Assembly: GCA_963585895.1 (NCBI GenBank)
Contig: OY757904.1
Coordinates: forward strand, 83,559,336-83,623,335
Direction of reading: 5' to 3'
Length of the DNA: 64,000 bases
Source: Sepioteuthis lessoniana
Taxonomy: Eukaryota; Mollusca; Cephalopoda; Myopsida; Loliginidae
Under the pieces are notes generated by a model. It was given only the letters and a program-made list of their open reading frames with translations. It was not told the origin of the DNA and searched no databases. Position numbers and translations under genes: made by a program. Positions 1 to 9,764 of this stretch are shown here, in pieces; the first letter of the stretch is position 1, and each line of letters starts with the position of its first letter.

Positions 1-480
1 AACTAGAAAAGAAAGGAGCTTTAATGATAGGAAAGAGGACTTGAAGAATGAAGAGAAAGTGTGTGTGTGTGTGTGTGTGCGAAAGCGAGAGTGGGGGGAG
101 AGAGAAAAGCGAACAATGTAAATAAGAAAAAACGTAGGTTAAATTTGATGCAAATCATTTTTCGTGTAATCGACCAAAACTGGTGAGAAAACAGCGCGAT
201 GTAAAGGTTAATATTTTTTATTTTATGAATCTGATCTTTTACAGAAGCTGAAGGAAAATTCTTACTTCCTATTTCTTTTTTTTTTTTTTCTTTCATTTTT
301 TGATGGGCATACGAAAGATTCGACTTATTCCTATTCAAATCATTTGATTCGGTGCAATCATTTTAAAGAGGTTACTCTGTACAGAATCCATATTTAGATA
401 TTAATCTAATAGCTTTTACAGTCAGTTATATCTTTATCATCGTCATTTATTTATTCATCTTTTATCAATTTATTTTATTT
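1..480. other. AT-rich intergenic or intronic DNA, no gene seen
   Basis: Low-complexity AT-rich sequence with a short (GT)n run at 59-79, then poly-pyrimidine and T runs around 270-300. No codon-like structure or repeat family was recognised. If the receptor exon at 2.6-3.1 kb continues to the left, this may be intron (inference). Confidence 0.5.
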
Positions 481-1015
481 TTGGCGAGTTTTTCACAACT
501 GTACAAACTGGTGACCTTCACTGAATTCAAATTGACAGTCTCATCAGCTTTCCAGGGCTCTTCGCAATATTCTTGTCGATCTCAAGTGTTGTGCTTTGAA
601 TGGTCTCAAATCTTCCTTGGATTTTTATTGCTCCTTTTCTCTTTTCCAAGTTCTTTGGGATTATTCCGTGAGCTCCAACAATGATTGACATCACTACTAC
701 CTTACTGTTTTTCAGTTCTCTTACAAGGTTCAAGTATTAATCCAGTTTTTGACTTTCATTTACTTTTACTATGTGATCTGCTGGAACTGTGAAGTCAACT
801 GAAAAAGTTTTTTTTAACTAAAACTAAAACTGATTGGGTTGATCCGTTTTTATTTCAAAATCCCCGAGAATTTTGTGTGCTTCATTTCTAGGACAGATTT
901 TAGTCAGCGCATTTGGTCAAAGCTAAGTCGCTTCCATAATTCCCAGTGGATCATTTTTCCCACCCAATCATGTTTGCCCTTGTACTCCTTCTGTGTCAGT
1001 TTGCTACCTCAACGT
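481..1015 (-). mobile_element. REL-endonuclease LINE, decayed 3' fragment
   Basis: Minus-strand remnant of the window's main non-LTR family. Translation gives the conserved C-terminal block in broken form: REL, W/VVV, IVGAHG, then LE/RFETIQ. It begins at the usual 3' motif, seen here as GAGTTTTTCACAA on the plus strand next to an AT-rich tract. Several frameshifts mark it as old. It holds only the part from the CCHC-to-endonuclease linker to the 3' end, so it is strongly truncated at the 5' end. Confidence 0.7.
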
Positions 1016-2400
1016 CAATGCGACAGCCAAATGAAGATAGACAGGTAATGACGTCACCATTATGGCAACGTAAAGTTTGCATCTAAAAGTTTGTTTTGTT
1101 GGTGATAGAACATACGAGTTATTGTTTACTAGGAACTGCTTTATCCAAGGAAAATTGAAATCTGGTAATCATCATAAAACATACGCACTTGCAAAAAATC
1201 TGTTTCACAATAATTCTTGTTTCCATTTTGCAAAGGAAACCAGAAAAAACCTCTCCCATTTGTATTTGATCATACACACCGACTAAGAGCCACTACTAAA
1301 TTTCTTAAATGATCAAATATTTTCAAATGACAACGACGACACAGCAGTTTTGCAAATCTTCTTTGATTTGAAACCAACACCTTTTTATATTTTCTTCCAC
1401 GTTTTCTGAAAGTGATTGATAAGACGTTGAGCAATTATTATTATTATTATTATTTATCATTTTTTACTAATTCTTCCTAATTCTTGTTGCTTTTTATCGC
1501 AACTCACTCGGGTCATTATTGAAATGAGAGAGGGGAATAGGAAGCATGGGAAATAAGAATAAAGAATAAGCTCAGGTGAGGTTCGAACTCTCTTCGCGTT
1601 TTGCCATTATAGAAGTAACGACCAGGTAGCGATAAAAAAACAACTAGAATTAATTAAATGAAGGATAATATTAGTCAAAATTATTACAATAACTAACAGT
1701 GCTTCCTCTAAATAAATAAAAATATTGACCATGTAGACTAATACTTATTTTGTTTCTTTTAAAATAATATTTTTTCATTAAACGCACAAAATATTCATAA
1801 GTTTTCTCCTCATTTTAAACAAACAAAAAATATCGGAATTCCTTTTTTCAAAGAAAGACAAAAAGGTCAATGGACATTTCACTGACTTTTAGTCGGCCTC
1901 GATCTGGTTTAATTTCTTCAATAACAATTTTGGTCAAAATAAAACAATATAAATACAAAATGAATACAACCTAACAATTAAGGATTTAAAATTCATTGCC
2001 TCTATAATTCTAAAAATGAATATTAAGAAAGATTAGAGAGCAACATAGACGGAAAACTTTATTAAACTACCCAACTATATAAATAGAGTGGAGTGGATAG
2101 TTGGTAAGTAGTGGGGATGGAAAATAAAAACGGCGAACTGAGATCAAATTCTTGCCGGTAAAAGCATGACAATAATGCCTCGTTAATGGCATGTCATAAT
2201 AGTAAATAATGTCTTTAAAATCAGCTTTGCATTCAACTGGTTTCGAACACGGACTATTCAAATTGGAATTCTACAAGTGTTTCTGCTACTAGTGAGGGAA
2301 TTTATGAAAACTTTGCTGACCAGGTAATAAAAACCTATTGTCAACTTTTAACAGTGGTTTAGATAGATAGATACATTGATTGATTGATAGATGTGGGCCA
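1016..2400. other. AT-rich unique-looking DNA with a possible SINE head
   Basis: Mostly structureless AT-rich sequence with a short (TTA)n run at 1437-1456. Around 1568-1640 the minus strand carries a tRNA-like piece with a B-box-like GAGTTCGAACCTC, which could be a SINE head. No coding exon was recognised. If the receptor gene extends left from 2629, this is probably its intron. Confidence 0.4.
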
Positions 2401-2405
2401 TTCAC

Positions 2406-2407
<2 letters not shown>

Positions 2408-2439
<32 letters not shown>
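2408..2439. repeat. (GT)n microsatellite
   Basis: About 16 GT units, next to GATA-like repeats at 2365-2390. Confidence 0.95.
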
Positions 2440-2443
<4 letters not shown>

Positions 2444-2558
2444 ATATTAATGGTTTGATTCCCAAAAATATTGCAGCACACTAACTACTGATGCCAGAGG
2501 GAAATAGGTGAACACTTTGGCACCCAAGCAGAATTGTGTTCCATTCAATTTATAATCA

Positions 2559-2562
2559 GAGA

Positions 2563-2613
<51 letters not shown>
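2559..2613. repeat. (GA)n microsatellite beside the receptor exon donor
   Basis: An almost uninterrupted GA run of about 55 bp. In the sense of the receptor gene (minus strand) it is a (TC)n tract starting about 15 nt inside the intron after the 5' splice site. Confidence 0.95.
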
Positions 2614-2614
<1 letters not shown>

Positions 2615-2620
2615 CTGTGT

Positions 2621-2628
2621 CTACTTAC
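2621..2628 (-). promoter_or_regulatory. 5' splice donor of the GPCR exon
   Basis: Minus-strand GTAAGTAG directly after GGAGTTG matches the animal donor consensus. Read through, the frame would end at the TAG formed by the donor itself, as expected for an exon end rather than a gene end. Confidence 0.7.
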
Positions 2629-3083
2629 CAACTCCCATTAGAATAGTTTTCCGTAAGGTGAACATAGATTTGAACTGTAAGGAACGACAAATGCGAAAGT
2701 ATCTGTTGATACTGATGGCCGTCAACGACATGACGCTGGCAACAAAACTGACCATGTTGATATATCCGAGGACAATGCAGGAAATCTTAGAGAATGGCCA
2801 GCTTCCGTAAAAGATAGCATAGATGGTCATCGGCATATTGACGACGGCCACAATAATGTCGGACGTGGAGAGACACAAGATTAAGTAATTGGAATTATTC
2901 CGTAGGGAACGCGTTCGCAGGATAATTGTGCAAAGTAATGTGTTTCCGGAGAAAGCAAACACGCATATGCAAATTAGAAACATTCCTTCGTAAATCCGCC
3001 TATCAGATCGATTGAGGAGGGAGTCATCTGTCGAATTGAGAAATGAGGACGCTTCGCTGTTCTGAGCGCCGAAAGGTGTCATC
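2629..3083 (-). CDS. Class A GPCR exon (TM1-TM3, NRY-type)
   Basis: Exon of a rhodopsin-family seven-transmembrane receptor of the plasma membrane. The open frame from the Met codon at 3082-3080 runs 151 codons. Residues 1-32 form an extracellular N-terminus with two N-glycosylation sequons (NSTD at 16, NRSD at 24). TM1 (about 34-56) has the GN pair at 46-47, TM2 (about 66-88) has the conserved Asp75, W95 sits in loop 1, and Cys102 is the usual disulfide cysteine. TM3 ends in N126-R127-Y128, exactly 25 residues after Cys102, as the family requires. NRY instead of DRY is typical of melatonin-like and Tre1/moody-like receptors, so the ligand is unknown. The frame reaches a stop only inside the intron: GGAGTTG|GTAAGT is a strong donor. 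A TTTTTCAG acceptor lies 1 nt before the Met codon, so an upstream non-coding exon is likely. TM4-TM7 exons were not found to the left. Confidence 0.85.
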
Positions 3084-3098
3084 CTGAAAAATATACAA
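3084..3098 (-). promoter_or_regulatory. 3' splice acceptor of the GPCR exon
   Basis: On the minus strand a T-rich tract followed by CAG (TATATTTTTCAG) precedes the exon by one base, leaving G then ATG. This suggests the 5' UTR is spliced and that the Met codon at 3082 is the natural start; the alternative is that the exon joins an upstream coding exon. Confidence 0.5.
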
Positions 3099-3300
3099 TG
3101 AATACAATTAGAAAGATAGATATAGATAAATGTTTATAGATGTATATATCAAATTAAATTACCATTAGTAAATATCTATATGCACATGTACAGTAATGCG
3201 TGCTTGTTTGTTTGCATTTGATTTATAATTAGGGTTAAAATTCCAACACGTCAACAGACAATAGCGTATTTAAAAACCATTTGTCAATAATGATAATAAT

Positions 3301-3532
3301 AATCACAAAACAACGCCGTAAGAACCAATCATATCAAAATGAGAATAGATAAGACGCAGCAAAATAGCAAATGTGGGCTATTCAGTGACAAAGATGAAAC
3401 GATCAATCACATAATAAGTGAATGCAGCAAATTAGCACGGAAGGAGTATAAAACTAAACACGACTGGGTGGGCAAGGTGATCCACTGGGAGATGTGCAAG
3501 AAATTTAAATTTGACCATACGAACAAATGGTA
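3301..3532 (+). mobile_element. REL LINE copy, 5' half (split by mariner)
   Basis: Plus-strand copy truncated at the 5' end, carrying the CCHC knuckle region. The translation reads CGLF in place of the CRLCG expected, so one zinc ligand is lost, then INHIISECSKLA and the linker up to NKW. It stops exactly at a TA dinucleotide where a mariner begins, and resumes at 4839. Confidence 0.9.
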
Positions 3533-4838
3533 CAAGGCTCATTAAATAGGTTTCCAGACTTTTTTGCATGGGAACTTTTATTGATTGTATACACATGAAA
3601 CTCTAGTCCCCTTCGAAGTAATCTCCGGCTGCAATGCACTTGTTGTACCGTTCCAACAACTTCTAGAAGGCTCCATGGAAGTCCTTTTGTATGAGCGTGT
3701 CAATGACCTTTGTCACAGCCTCTTTCATCTCCTCAATTGTCTCATAACGACTAAGTTTTTTCTTGAGCTTAGGGAATAACCAAAAGTCACAGGGAGCAAG
3801 GTCTGGACTATAAGGAGGGTGAAGAACTCTCTTGGTCAAATAGTCTGTGACAAGGATGTGGTTGTGGACTGGTGCATTGTCCTGGTAGAAATGCTACTGA
3901 CCCGATTTGAAGAGTGCTGGCCTCTTTCGACGGAATCTCTTCTTGAACTCCCTTAAAATCTCAACATAGTATTCCTTGTTGACTGTCTGTCCAGTGGGAA
4001 CCCAGTGCATGTAGATCATGCCAGTGCTGTCAAAAAAGGGATCATCAAAAGTTTGTGGGTAGATTTGCTCTGTCTGGCCTTCTTGGGTCTGGGAGAATCA
4101 GCATGCTTCCACTGGGAACTCTGTCTCGTGGTCTATGGATCACAGCAGAAGATCAAGCTTTCATCGCAGTTCACCAGGGCATCAAGAACTGCGGGATCTG
4201 AATTGATCAGCTCGACCCTCTTCTTGCTGTCATGACAATGTCTTTCTTTCTGATCTTCTCTGAGCACCCTTGGGACAAACTTCGCGCAAATCTTCCGCAT
4301 CTTCAGTTCCTCGCGAATAATTTTGTGTACAGTTCCCACACTGACATCAAACTGTGCACTTATTGTCTTTATCCATGATGGTCCTTATCCATGAAATTCT
4401 TTATTTGACCAATCAACTCTGGTGTTCTGACTTCCTTACTCCTCCCACACCGCTCATTATCCCCCACAGACTCCCTGCCTTCCTTGAATCTCTTATGCCA
4501 CTCAAAACTGATGCTCGATTCATGCAAGATGCTCCAAAAGCAGTCTGAGGCATTCCATACGTTTCTGTGGCATTTTTCCAAAGTTTAAAAAAGAATTTTA
4601 TTGCATATTGTTCTTCTAAAGTGTCAGATTGCATTTTTGAAATTCACCAGCTGTGACAATCAGGCTTTAGTAGGGTGTATTCCAATTGCTGCTGTAGCTG
4701 TTCATTTGAATGTGAAATCATAAAAATTGGTCAGTCATCTCATAAGATGTATATCAATAACATAGTGAATTTTCAAGAGTCTACGACAATTTTAAATGCC
4801 TGTACAAAAAAGTCTGGAAACTTATTGAAGGCCCCTCG
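3533..4838 (-). mobile_element. Mariner (Tc1/mariner) element nested in a LINE
   Basis: A 1306-bp DNA transposon flanked by TA (3531-3532 and 4839-4840). The terminal inverted repeats are about 30 bp: the right end reads inward GAGGGGCCTTCAATAAGTTT and the left end is a diverged match, CAAGGCTCATTAAATAGGTTT. The internal sequence encodes a decayed mariner transposase on the minus strand. The right-hand LINE half continues after the element with no missing base, so this was a precise TA-targeted insertion. Confidence 0.92.
3600..4640 (-). pseudogene. Mariner transposase, frameshifted
   Basis: D,D34D-type transposase that would cut and paste the surrounding element in the nucleus. Read on the minus strand: an N-terminal helix-turn-helix block (EWHKRFKEGRES, then ELIGQIKNF near 4370-4520), a CDESLIFCCDP-like first catalytic Asp region near 4140-4170, QDNAPVH with the second Asp near 3870-3895, and YSPDLAPCDFWLFP with the third Asp near 3795-3830. 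All three acidic positions can therefore still be seen. The blocks lie in different frames with small deletions (the region around 4330-4380 is also scrambled), so no transposase can be made. Confidence 0.88.
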
Positions 4839-5335
4839 TATATGCACAACCCAGCATCTATCCTGGGGAATGACATACATAAACTCCTATGGGACTTTGA
4901 CATACAAACGGATCACCTTATCTCGACCAGAAGACTGGACCTAATAATAAACAAAAAAAGGGAGAATTTGCAAAATTGTCGACTTTGCTGTCCCGGCTGA
5001 CCACCGAATAAAACTGAAAGAATGTGAAAAGAAGGATAAGTACCTCGACCTTGCTCGGGAATTGAAAAACCTATGGAACATGAAAGTGACAATTATATCA
5101 ATTGTGATTGGTGTTTTTGGTACAGTAACTAAAGGATTATTAAAGGGACTGGGGGAATTGGAAGTTGGCGGACGAATGGAGACCATCCAAACTACAGCAT
5201 TATTGAGAACGGCCAGAATACTGAGAAGAATCCTAGAGACTTGAGGAGACTTGCTATCACTCAAACTCCAGTGCAAGACCATCAGCAAACGCCGATGAGA
5301 AAAACTCTAATGAGTAAATAATAATGATAATATAC
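4839..5335 (+). mobile_element. REL LINE copy, 3' half with endonuclease
   Basis: Continuation of the copy that starts at 3301. It encodes the PD-(D/E)XK endonuclease core: the RPD region near 4930, then VDFAVPADHRIKLKE (frame shifted after an A7 run at 4953-4959), KKDKYLDLARELK, and the C-terminal block VIGVFGTVTKG ... TALLRTARILRRILET to 5244. It ends with the family hairpin (CATCAGCAAACGCCGATG), GAAAAACTC and an AT-rich (TAA)-like tail. The endonuclease half is in one frame, but not the frame of RPD. Confidence 0.9.
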
Positions 5336-5984
5336 AGTGTATGCTTTAAAATTGAATGACCTTCACGTCCCATTCTGTTGTAGAAGTGACGATCGGAATG
5401 AGTTGTCATAATGAATAACTAATATTTAAGAAAATGAAGCATAGTACTCATCAAAATCGTTAATAATTATAGTTGATAGAGCTTTATTTTAAACAAATAA
5501 ATAAAATGCTGACCATTTTGAAAAATCATTATTCCTATGATGTCAAATCTGGTACTGATGACTTTTTTAACCAATGGAATCCAAACATTGCAATACCGAT
5601 GAAAGAAGTGTGTGGACCGTAAGTAGAAAAATAAACCTCATTTGGTCACATTCAATGACAGAATCATGGTCAGCCTCAGAACCTTTCAGCCTATCCTCGT
5701 ATAGGAACAATAATTCTTACTTAACAAATGCAAACTATCTAATTGGTTATTCAAAGTCGTCAGTTTTGAGATTTGTGTTGAGAAATCGAATTGGTGGTGA
5801 TCAGAATTTCTAAGGAAATCAAAAGACCTTAGATTTCTAGCGAAAGTCTATGATTATTTAAAATAAACGATGCCCATATCTGGTCACTATCAGATATTGT
5901 AAACGGAATTTTTTTATCCCCAGTTAAACCTAATTTTTGAAAGTCCCAACCAAACATTTAGTTTTAATCAATTATTTTACTTCT
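5336..5984. other. AT-rich DNA, nothing recognised
   Basis: No repeat family, exon pattern or RNA gene was seen. A plus-strand 79-codon frame at 5574-5813 has no recognisable motif and is probably chance. Confidence 0.4.
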
Positions 5985-6475
5985 TGCAAGTTTATCTGGT
6001 GGTTTTTCACTGAAATCTGAGTGACAAGTCTCCTTCGGTCTCTTCCCAGTATTCTAGTTAATTTTAACAGTGTTGTGATCTGAATGGTCCCGATTCTTTC
6101 TCGGTCACTTTTCCAGGTTCCTCAACTTTTTCTGCTCTCTGGCAAAATCCAGGTATTTGTCTTTTCGCTTTCTTTTATTTTTCAAATTTTTCTATGGTTT
6201 TCTGGAACGACAAGATCCATTTGATGACATGTCTTTTTCCTCTTGTTAAGCAATATAAGGTCTAATCTTCTGGCTGAGATTTTTTTGTGTTTTTATCTCA
6301 AAGTCCCGGAGAATATATATGCGTCTCATTCGCTGGGATGGATTCTGGTTTGTGCATATACCATTTGTCAGCATGGCCAAATTTTTGTCTCTTACACAAT
6401 TTCCAATGGATCACCTTTCCCATCTTGTCATGCCTACTCTTGTATTTCTTTTGTGTCAGTTTGATTTAACCACTT
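5985..6475 (-). mobile_element. REL LINE, decayed 3' fragment
   Basis: Antisense remnant from the 3' end (hairpin area near 5990-6030) up to the CCHC linker region (LTQKEYK-like near 6460). It is heavily mutated, with many indels. It is followed directly by the 3' end of a second copy. Confidence 0.7.
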
Positions 6476-6484
6476 ATCATTATT

Positions 6485-6897
6485 ACTATTATTATATGAA
6501 GGTTTCAACCCAGTATTACCTGGTAATTTTCGCTGAATTCCAAATTTATTTCTTCATTGTAAGTATTTTACTCGATCTCAGCAGTGTTGTGGTCTCAATT
6601 CTTCCTCGGATTTTTAGTTCTCTCAGTCGCTTTTCAGGTTTTTCGGAATTGTTCCAAGGGTTTCCACTAGAATTGGTACCAAAGTAACATTTATCTCCCA
6701 TTATCTTTTTAGTTCTGTAGCAAAGTCCGGATATTTATTCAGTTTTTTGCTTGCCTTTATTTCGATTCTGCGGATCTGCTGGAACCGTTAAGTCCACTAG
6801 CTGACAAATTATTTTCTCATTTAAAAAACTACAACACGGTCTGGTGTTCTGGATAAGATTGAACAATCCATTTTGATCTCAAAATCCAAGATAATTT
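6485..6897 (-). mobile_element. REL LINE copy, 3' part (split by SINE)
   Basis: Second antisense copy in tandem with the previous one. Similarity to the family consensus runs to 6897 and resumes after a SINE at 7118. The interrupted point falls between the RPD-upstream segment and the segment encoding the MHNP-like linker. Confidence 0.65.
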
Positions 6898-7117
6898 GGG
6901 AAGTCCTCGTGACATAGTGGATAATATGATGGACTGTGAGATCGTAGTAAGCGAGTTCGAACTCCTGTCGTGCTATCTCGTTCACCTTCGAACTAATACA
7001 TTTGGGAAACCTATGAGCCCCCTTATCCTACTTGTTATGGGTTAAATAGTTTAACTACTGTTCTTCTAATTAAATAACCCACGATGATTGATATGTCATT
7101 GAACAAAAGAAGCCTAC
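6898..7117 (+). mobile_element. tRNA-headed SINE (family B) with 7-bp target duplication
   Basis: About 220 bp. A tRNA-like head carries an A-box-like TAGTGGATAATATG and a B-box GAGTTCGAACTCC. The body contains GTTAAATAG...ACTGTTCTTCTA and the tail ends ...GATATGTCATTGAACAAAAGAAGCC. Flanked by ATAATTT at 6891-6897 and 7118-7124. The same family recurs at 27.9, 43.0, 49.5 and 63.5 kb. Pol III transcription from the internal A and B boxes is expected for the class. Confidence 0.8.
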
Positions 7118-7283
7118 ATAATTTTAGACTCTCATTTTCCAGGATAGATTTTGGTTTTTGTATAGATCACTTGTCTGTATGATCAAAGTTTAGACGATTT
7201 CACAATTCCCAGAGGATTACTTTCACTACCCAGTCTTGTACTCCTTCTGAGCTAGTTGGCTAAATTTGGTTATTGACTGTTTC

Positions 7284-7345
<62 letters not shown>

Positions 7346-7600
7346 ACCTTACACTTGCTATTCTCCAGAGTATTGTTCTGGCTTTTGATTTTGTAGTTCT
7401 TACGATTTTTCTGGACAGCTGTTTATAGCGTTTCGGTTTCTTTCTTTAAGTTTCCTCTGCGTAGCCATGTCCAAGTCATCTCACACGCAATTTCCCTTGT
7501 TTGCCTTCTGACGTATCGATATTTTTGTTTTTTCGATTTAATAATTCGTTTTCATTTTGATCCTTGTGTCATTTTTGTTGTTGCTATTTTTCGCTGTGAG
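7118..7600 (-). mobile_element. REL LINE copy, 5' part with (TC)n insertion
   Basis: Continuation of the 6485 copy: linker (near 7140-7260), then a (TC)n run at 7285-7342, then degenerate CCHC-upstream sequence (RETEF.. / TWTWL-like near 7440-7490). Too decayed to code. Confidence 0.55.
7285..7342. repeat. (TC)n microsatellite
   Basis: About 29 uninterrupted TC units inside a decayed LINE. Confidence 0.95.
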
Positions 7601-7875
7601 ATCCTGTGAACAATTGCTTGCAAGATGTGGCGCATCTGCTATCCTACGTCTTCTATTTGCTTGTACTTGGTCGGAGACACGTTACATAACGGTTATTGCC
7701 GAAGGATTATAGACATGTGGTATAGCAACGGCCCAATACAGAGGAAAACGTTTATATACACACGGTATAACAAATGTTCCCAAGACTGAAAGATTTCTAT
7801 GTAACGGGTCGGTTATATTGCATGTCGTGTTACAACAGTGTTGTGTATACGAAGATGGTTTGGTTTATTTCTTTT

Positions 7876-8306
7876 ACGGCATATCAACTCCTTACGGATT
7901 TTTTTAATGCTAAATTAGATTTATTTCTAAATGCTTGATTACAATCATAGCTATATTTTCAATGTTCCGCAGTATTTTTTAAATTGCACTTTTTTTATTT
8001 GTCTATAATCATTTTTTGCACAGTTATATATCAAGTATTCCTATCAAATACTAATAATTTTCAAGCAGATCTATCTAACTCATAGATGAAATACTAACAG
8101 ATACTGGCATTCCTAGTCAGAGTGGACCTGGGAATAATGGCAATCATGGGGTACTCCACACTCTCCAGTGCTCCTGAACTGGAGACTCATCCTTGGATGC
8201 AGATTAGTGTAATACTCAAAACATCTCTTCTTTTTGCGGGGGTATCTTACCCCTCTGCAGGGAATACAATAGACATATCTTAAGCCCCAACAACAGGGCG
8301 GTGTAT
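7876..8306 (-). repeat. Composite repeat family C copy
   Basis: Antisense copy of a composite family. Tail (GGCATATCAAC...TTTTTAATGC) at 7876-7915, AT-rich tandem-core region to about 8090, then the head segment with GTCAGAGTGGACCTGGGA, ATGGCAAT and CTCCTGAACTGGAG to about 8220, and the TACCCCTCTGCAGGG palindrome near 8248. No coding capacity. Confidence 0.65.
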
Positions 8307-9044
8307 ATGAAGAGGTCTAAGATTTTAAATGTCGAGAATTGATAAAAATAAAAGTAACCCAGGAGATAAAATGACTCATCGTAAACTAATAACTGTTCTT
8401 CAGCATGGCAGTGAGCTGTGTATTTGTAAAATCCATGATTCCTTTGCATTGAAAAGACAAAAGTGATTCGAAATAGATAATTTTTTTTAAATATTCTTTC
8501 TTTCGTTCTTTCTTTTTTTTCTCATGTTTAACTGTTTCTCGGGTTAAGGGTTGCGAGAAGAGATGAAGTCGGTGATCTCCAGTTTTCCCTTTTTGCTTTT
8601 TCTGGCAATTATCATCCATTATCAGTTTGATAAACCTGTCGCAACTGGTTTTCAATTCAAAGTTGCTGCATCATGGATATGAAACTAATTTGCATCCAGT
8701 AGTGAAGCGCTCCAGTTCTAGAAATCTGGTTAGTATGGAGCCGCTGTTTTCTTGGGATTATTCCTACGTTCACTCTAATCTGGAGGGGTATTACTCGTTA
8801 AAATCTCATCAATGGGTCAAATCGATTTGTTTGAGATAATTTGAGATCAATTCAACGTGTAGTTTTTTGATGCATTGATACATTGGCTTTTCAAATATTC
8901 AAATTACAACTTGGTATAAAGTGTTTATTTGTCTAAAATTACTGTGAATATATATTTTGTACTATATATAACTGGAGATTATAGTTTTCGGCATAAGGTA
9001 AAGTAACAATGTTTATCATGACATAAAACCAACCAAAAAATAAA
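8307..9044. other. AT-rich DNA, no gene seen
   Basis: Contains pyrimidine runs at 8497-8522. Open frames here are short and lack motifs. Confidence 0.4.
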
Positions 9045-9235
9045 CATAGGGCTAAAAGAGATACTTATCAAGGTTTAATAGCCCAATCTGCCCTACTATT
9101 CTATACACAGAATTAAAAGAGATACTTATCAAGGCTTAAGAGCTCAATGTCCTACTATTCTATACATAAGGCTAAAAGAGATACTTATCAAGGCTTAATA
9201 GCTCAATCTGTCCTACTATTCAGTACATAGAGTGA
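9045..9235. repeat. Threefold tandem repeat of a SINE-like 3' part
   Basis: Three imperfect units of about 58-62 bp, each with AAAAGAGATACTTATCAAGG and CCTACTATTC. The same unit appears singly near 26.42 and 45.28 kb, each time beside a GCCTTGCCCAAGGGCATCA-like block. It is therefore a dispersed repeat whose end is tandemly amplified here. Confidence 0.8.
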
Positions 9236-9400
9236 AAAAAGTTGGATTTATGCCTTGCCCAAGGGCATCAATGAGAATTAAATACAAATAACCTTGAGCA
9301 GAGTTTGAATTCGGTTTTCAAAGATCATTTTCTGCGCCGATAAACATTACGAATATCGACTGGTTGCAAAGACAGAACATATGCTGTAAGAGATCTGATA
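9236..9400 (-). repeat. SINE-like repeat D, body
   Basis: Block with GCCTTGCCCAAGGGCATCA followed by a degenerate tRNA-like stretch. Related to 45.3-45.45 kb. Orientation is inferred from the tRNA-like part lying at the right. Confidence 0.4.
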
Positions 9401-9731
9401 TAAATGTGATGAGTGCGCCTGTGTGAAATTACATCTGGAACGAAATGAGACCTGGAATTATCAAGAAATATAAAAACCCGGAAATGTCGACATGTGCCCA
9501 GGTGCTGTCATTCATTTGCACATATCAAATACTACGAGCAATATCAAATGAGATATTACTAGCGCTTGTTAATAGGATCAGATAGTGAGGAATAGATGAT
9601 AAGAAGATTGTGGGGCACCGACCTGCTAAGTGACGATTATAATCAATTCACGGTAGTTTTGCATTTACCTAGTTTTGAACGCCGGTTCAAGGTGGAAATC
9701 CGCAACTCTTTAACTATATATGTGTATGCCC

Positions 9732-9764
<33 letters not shown>

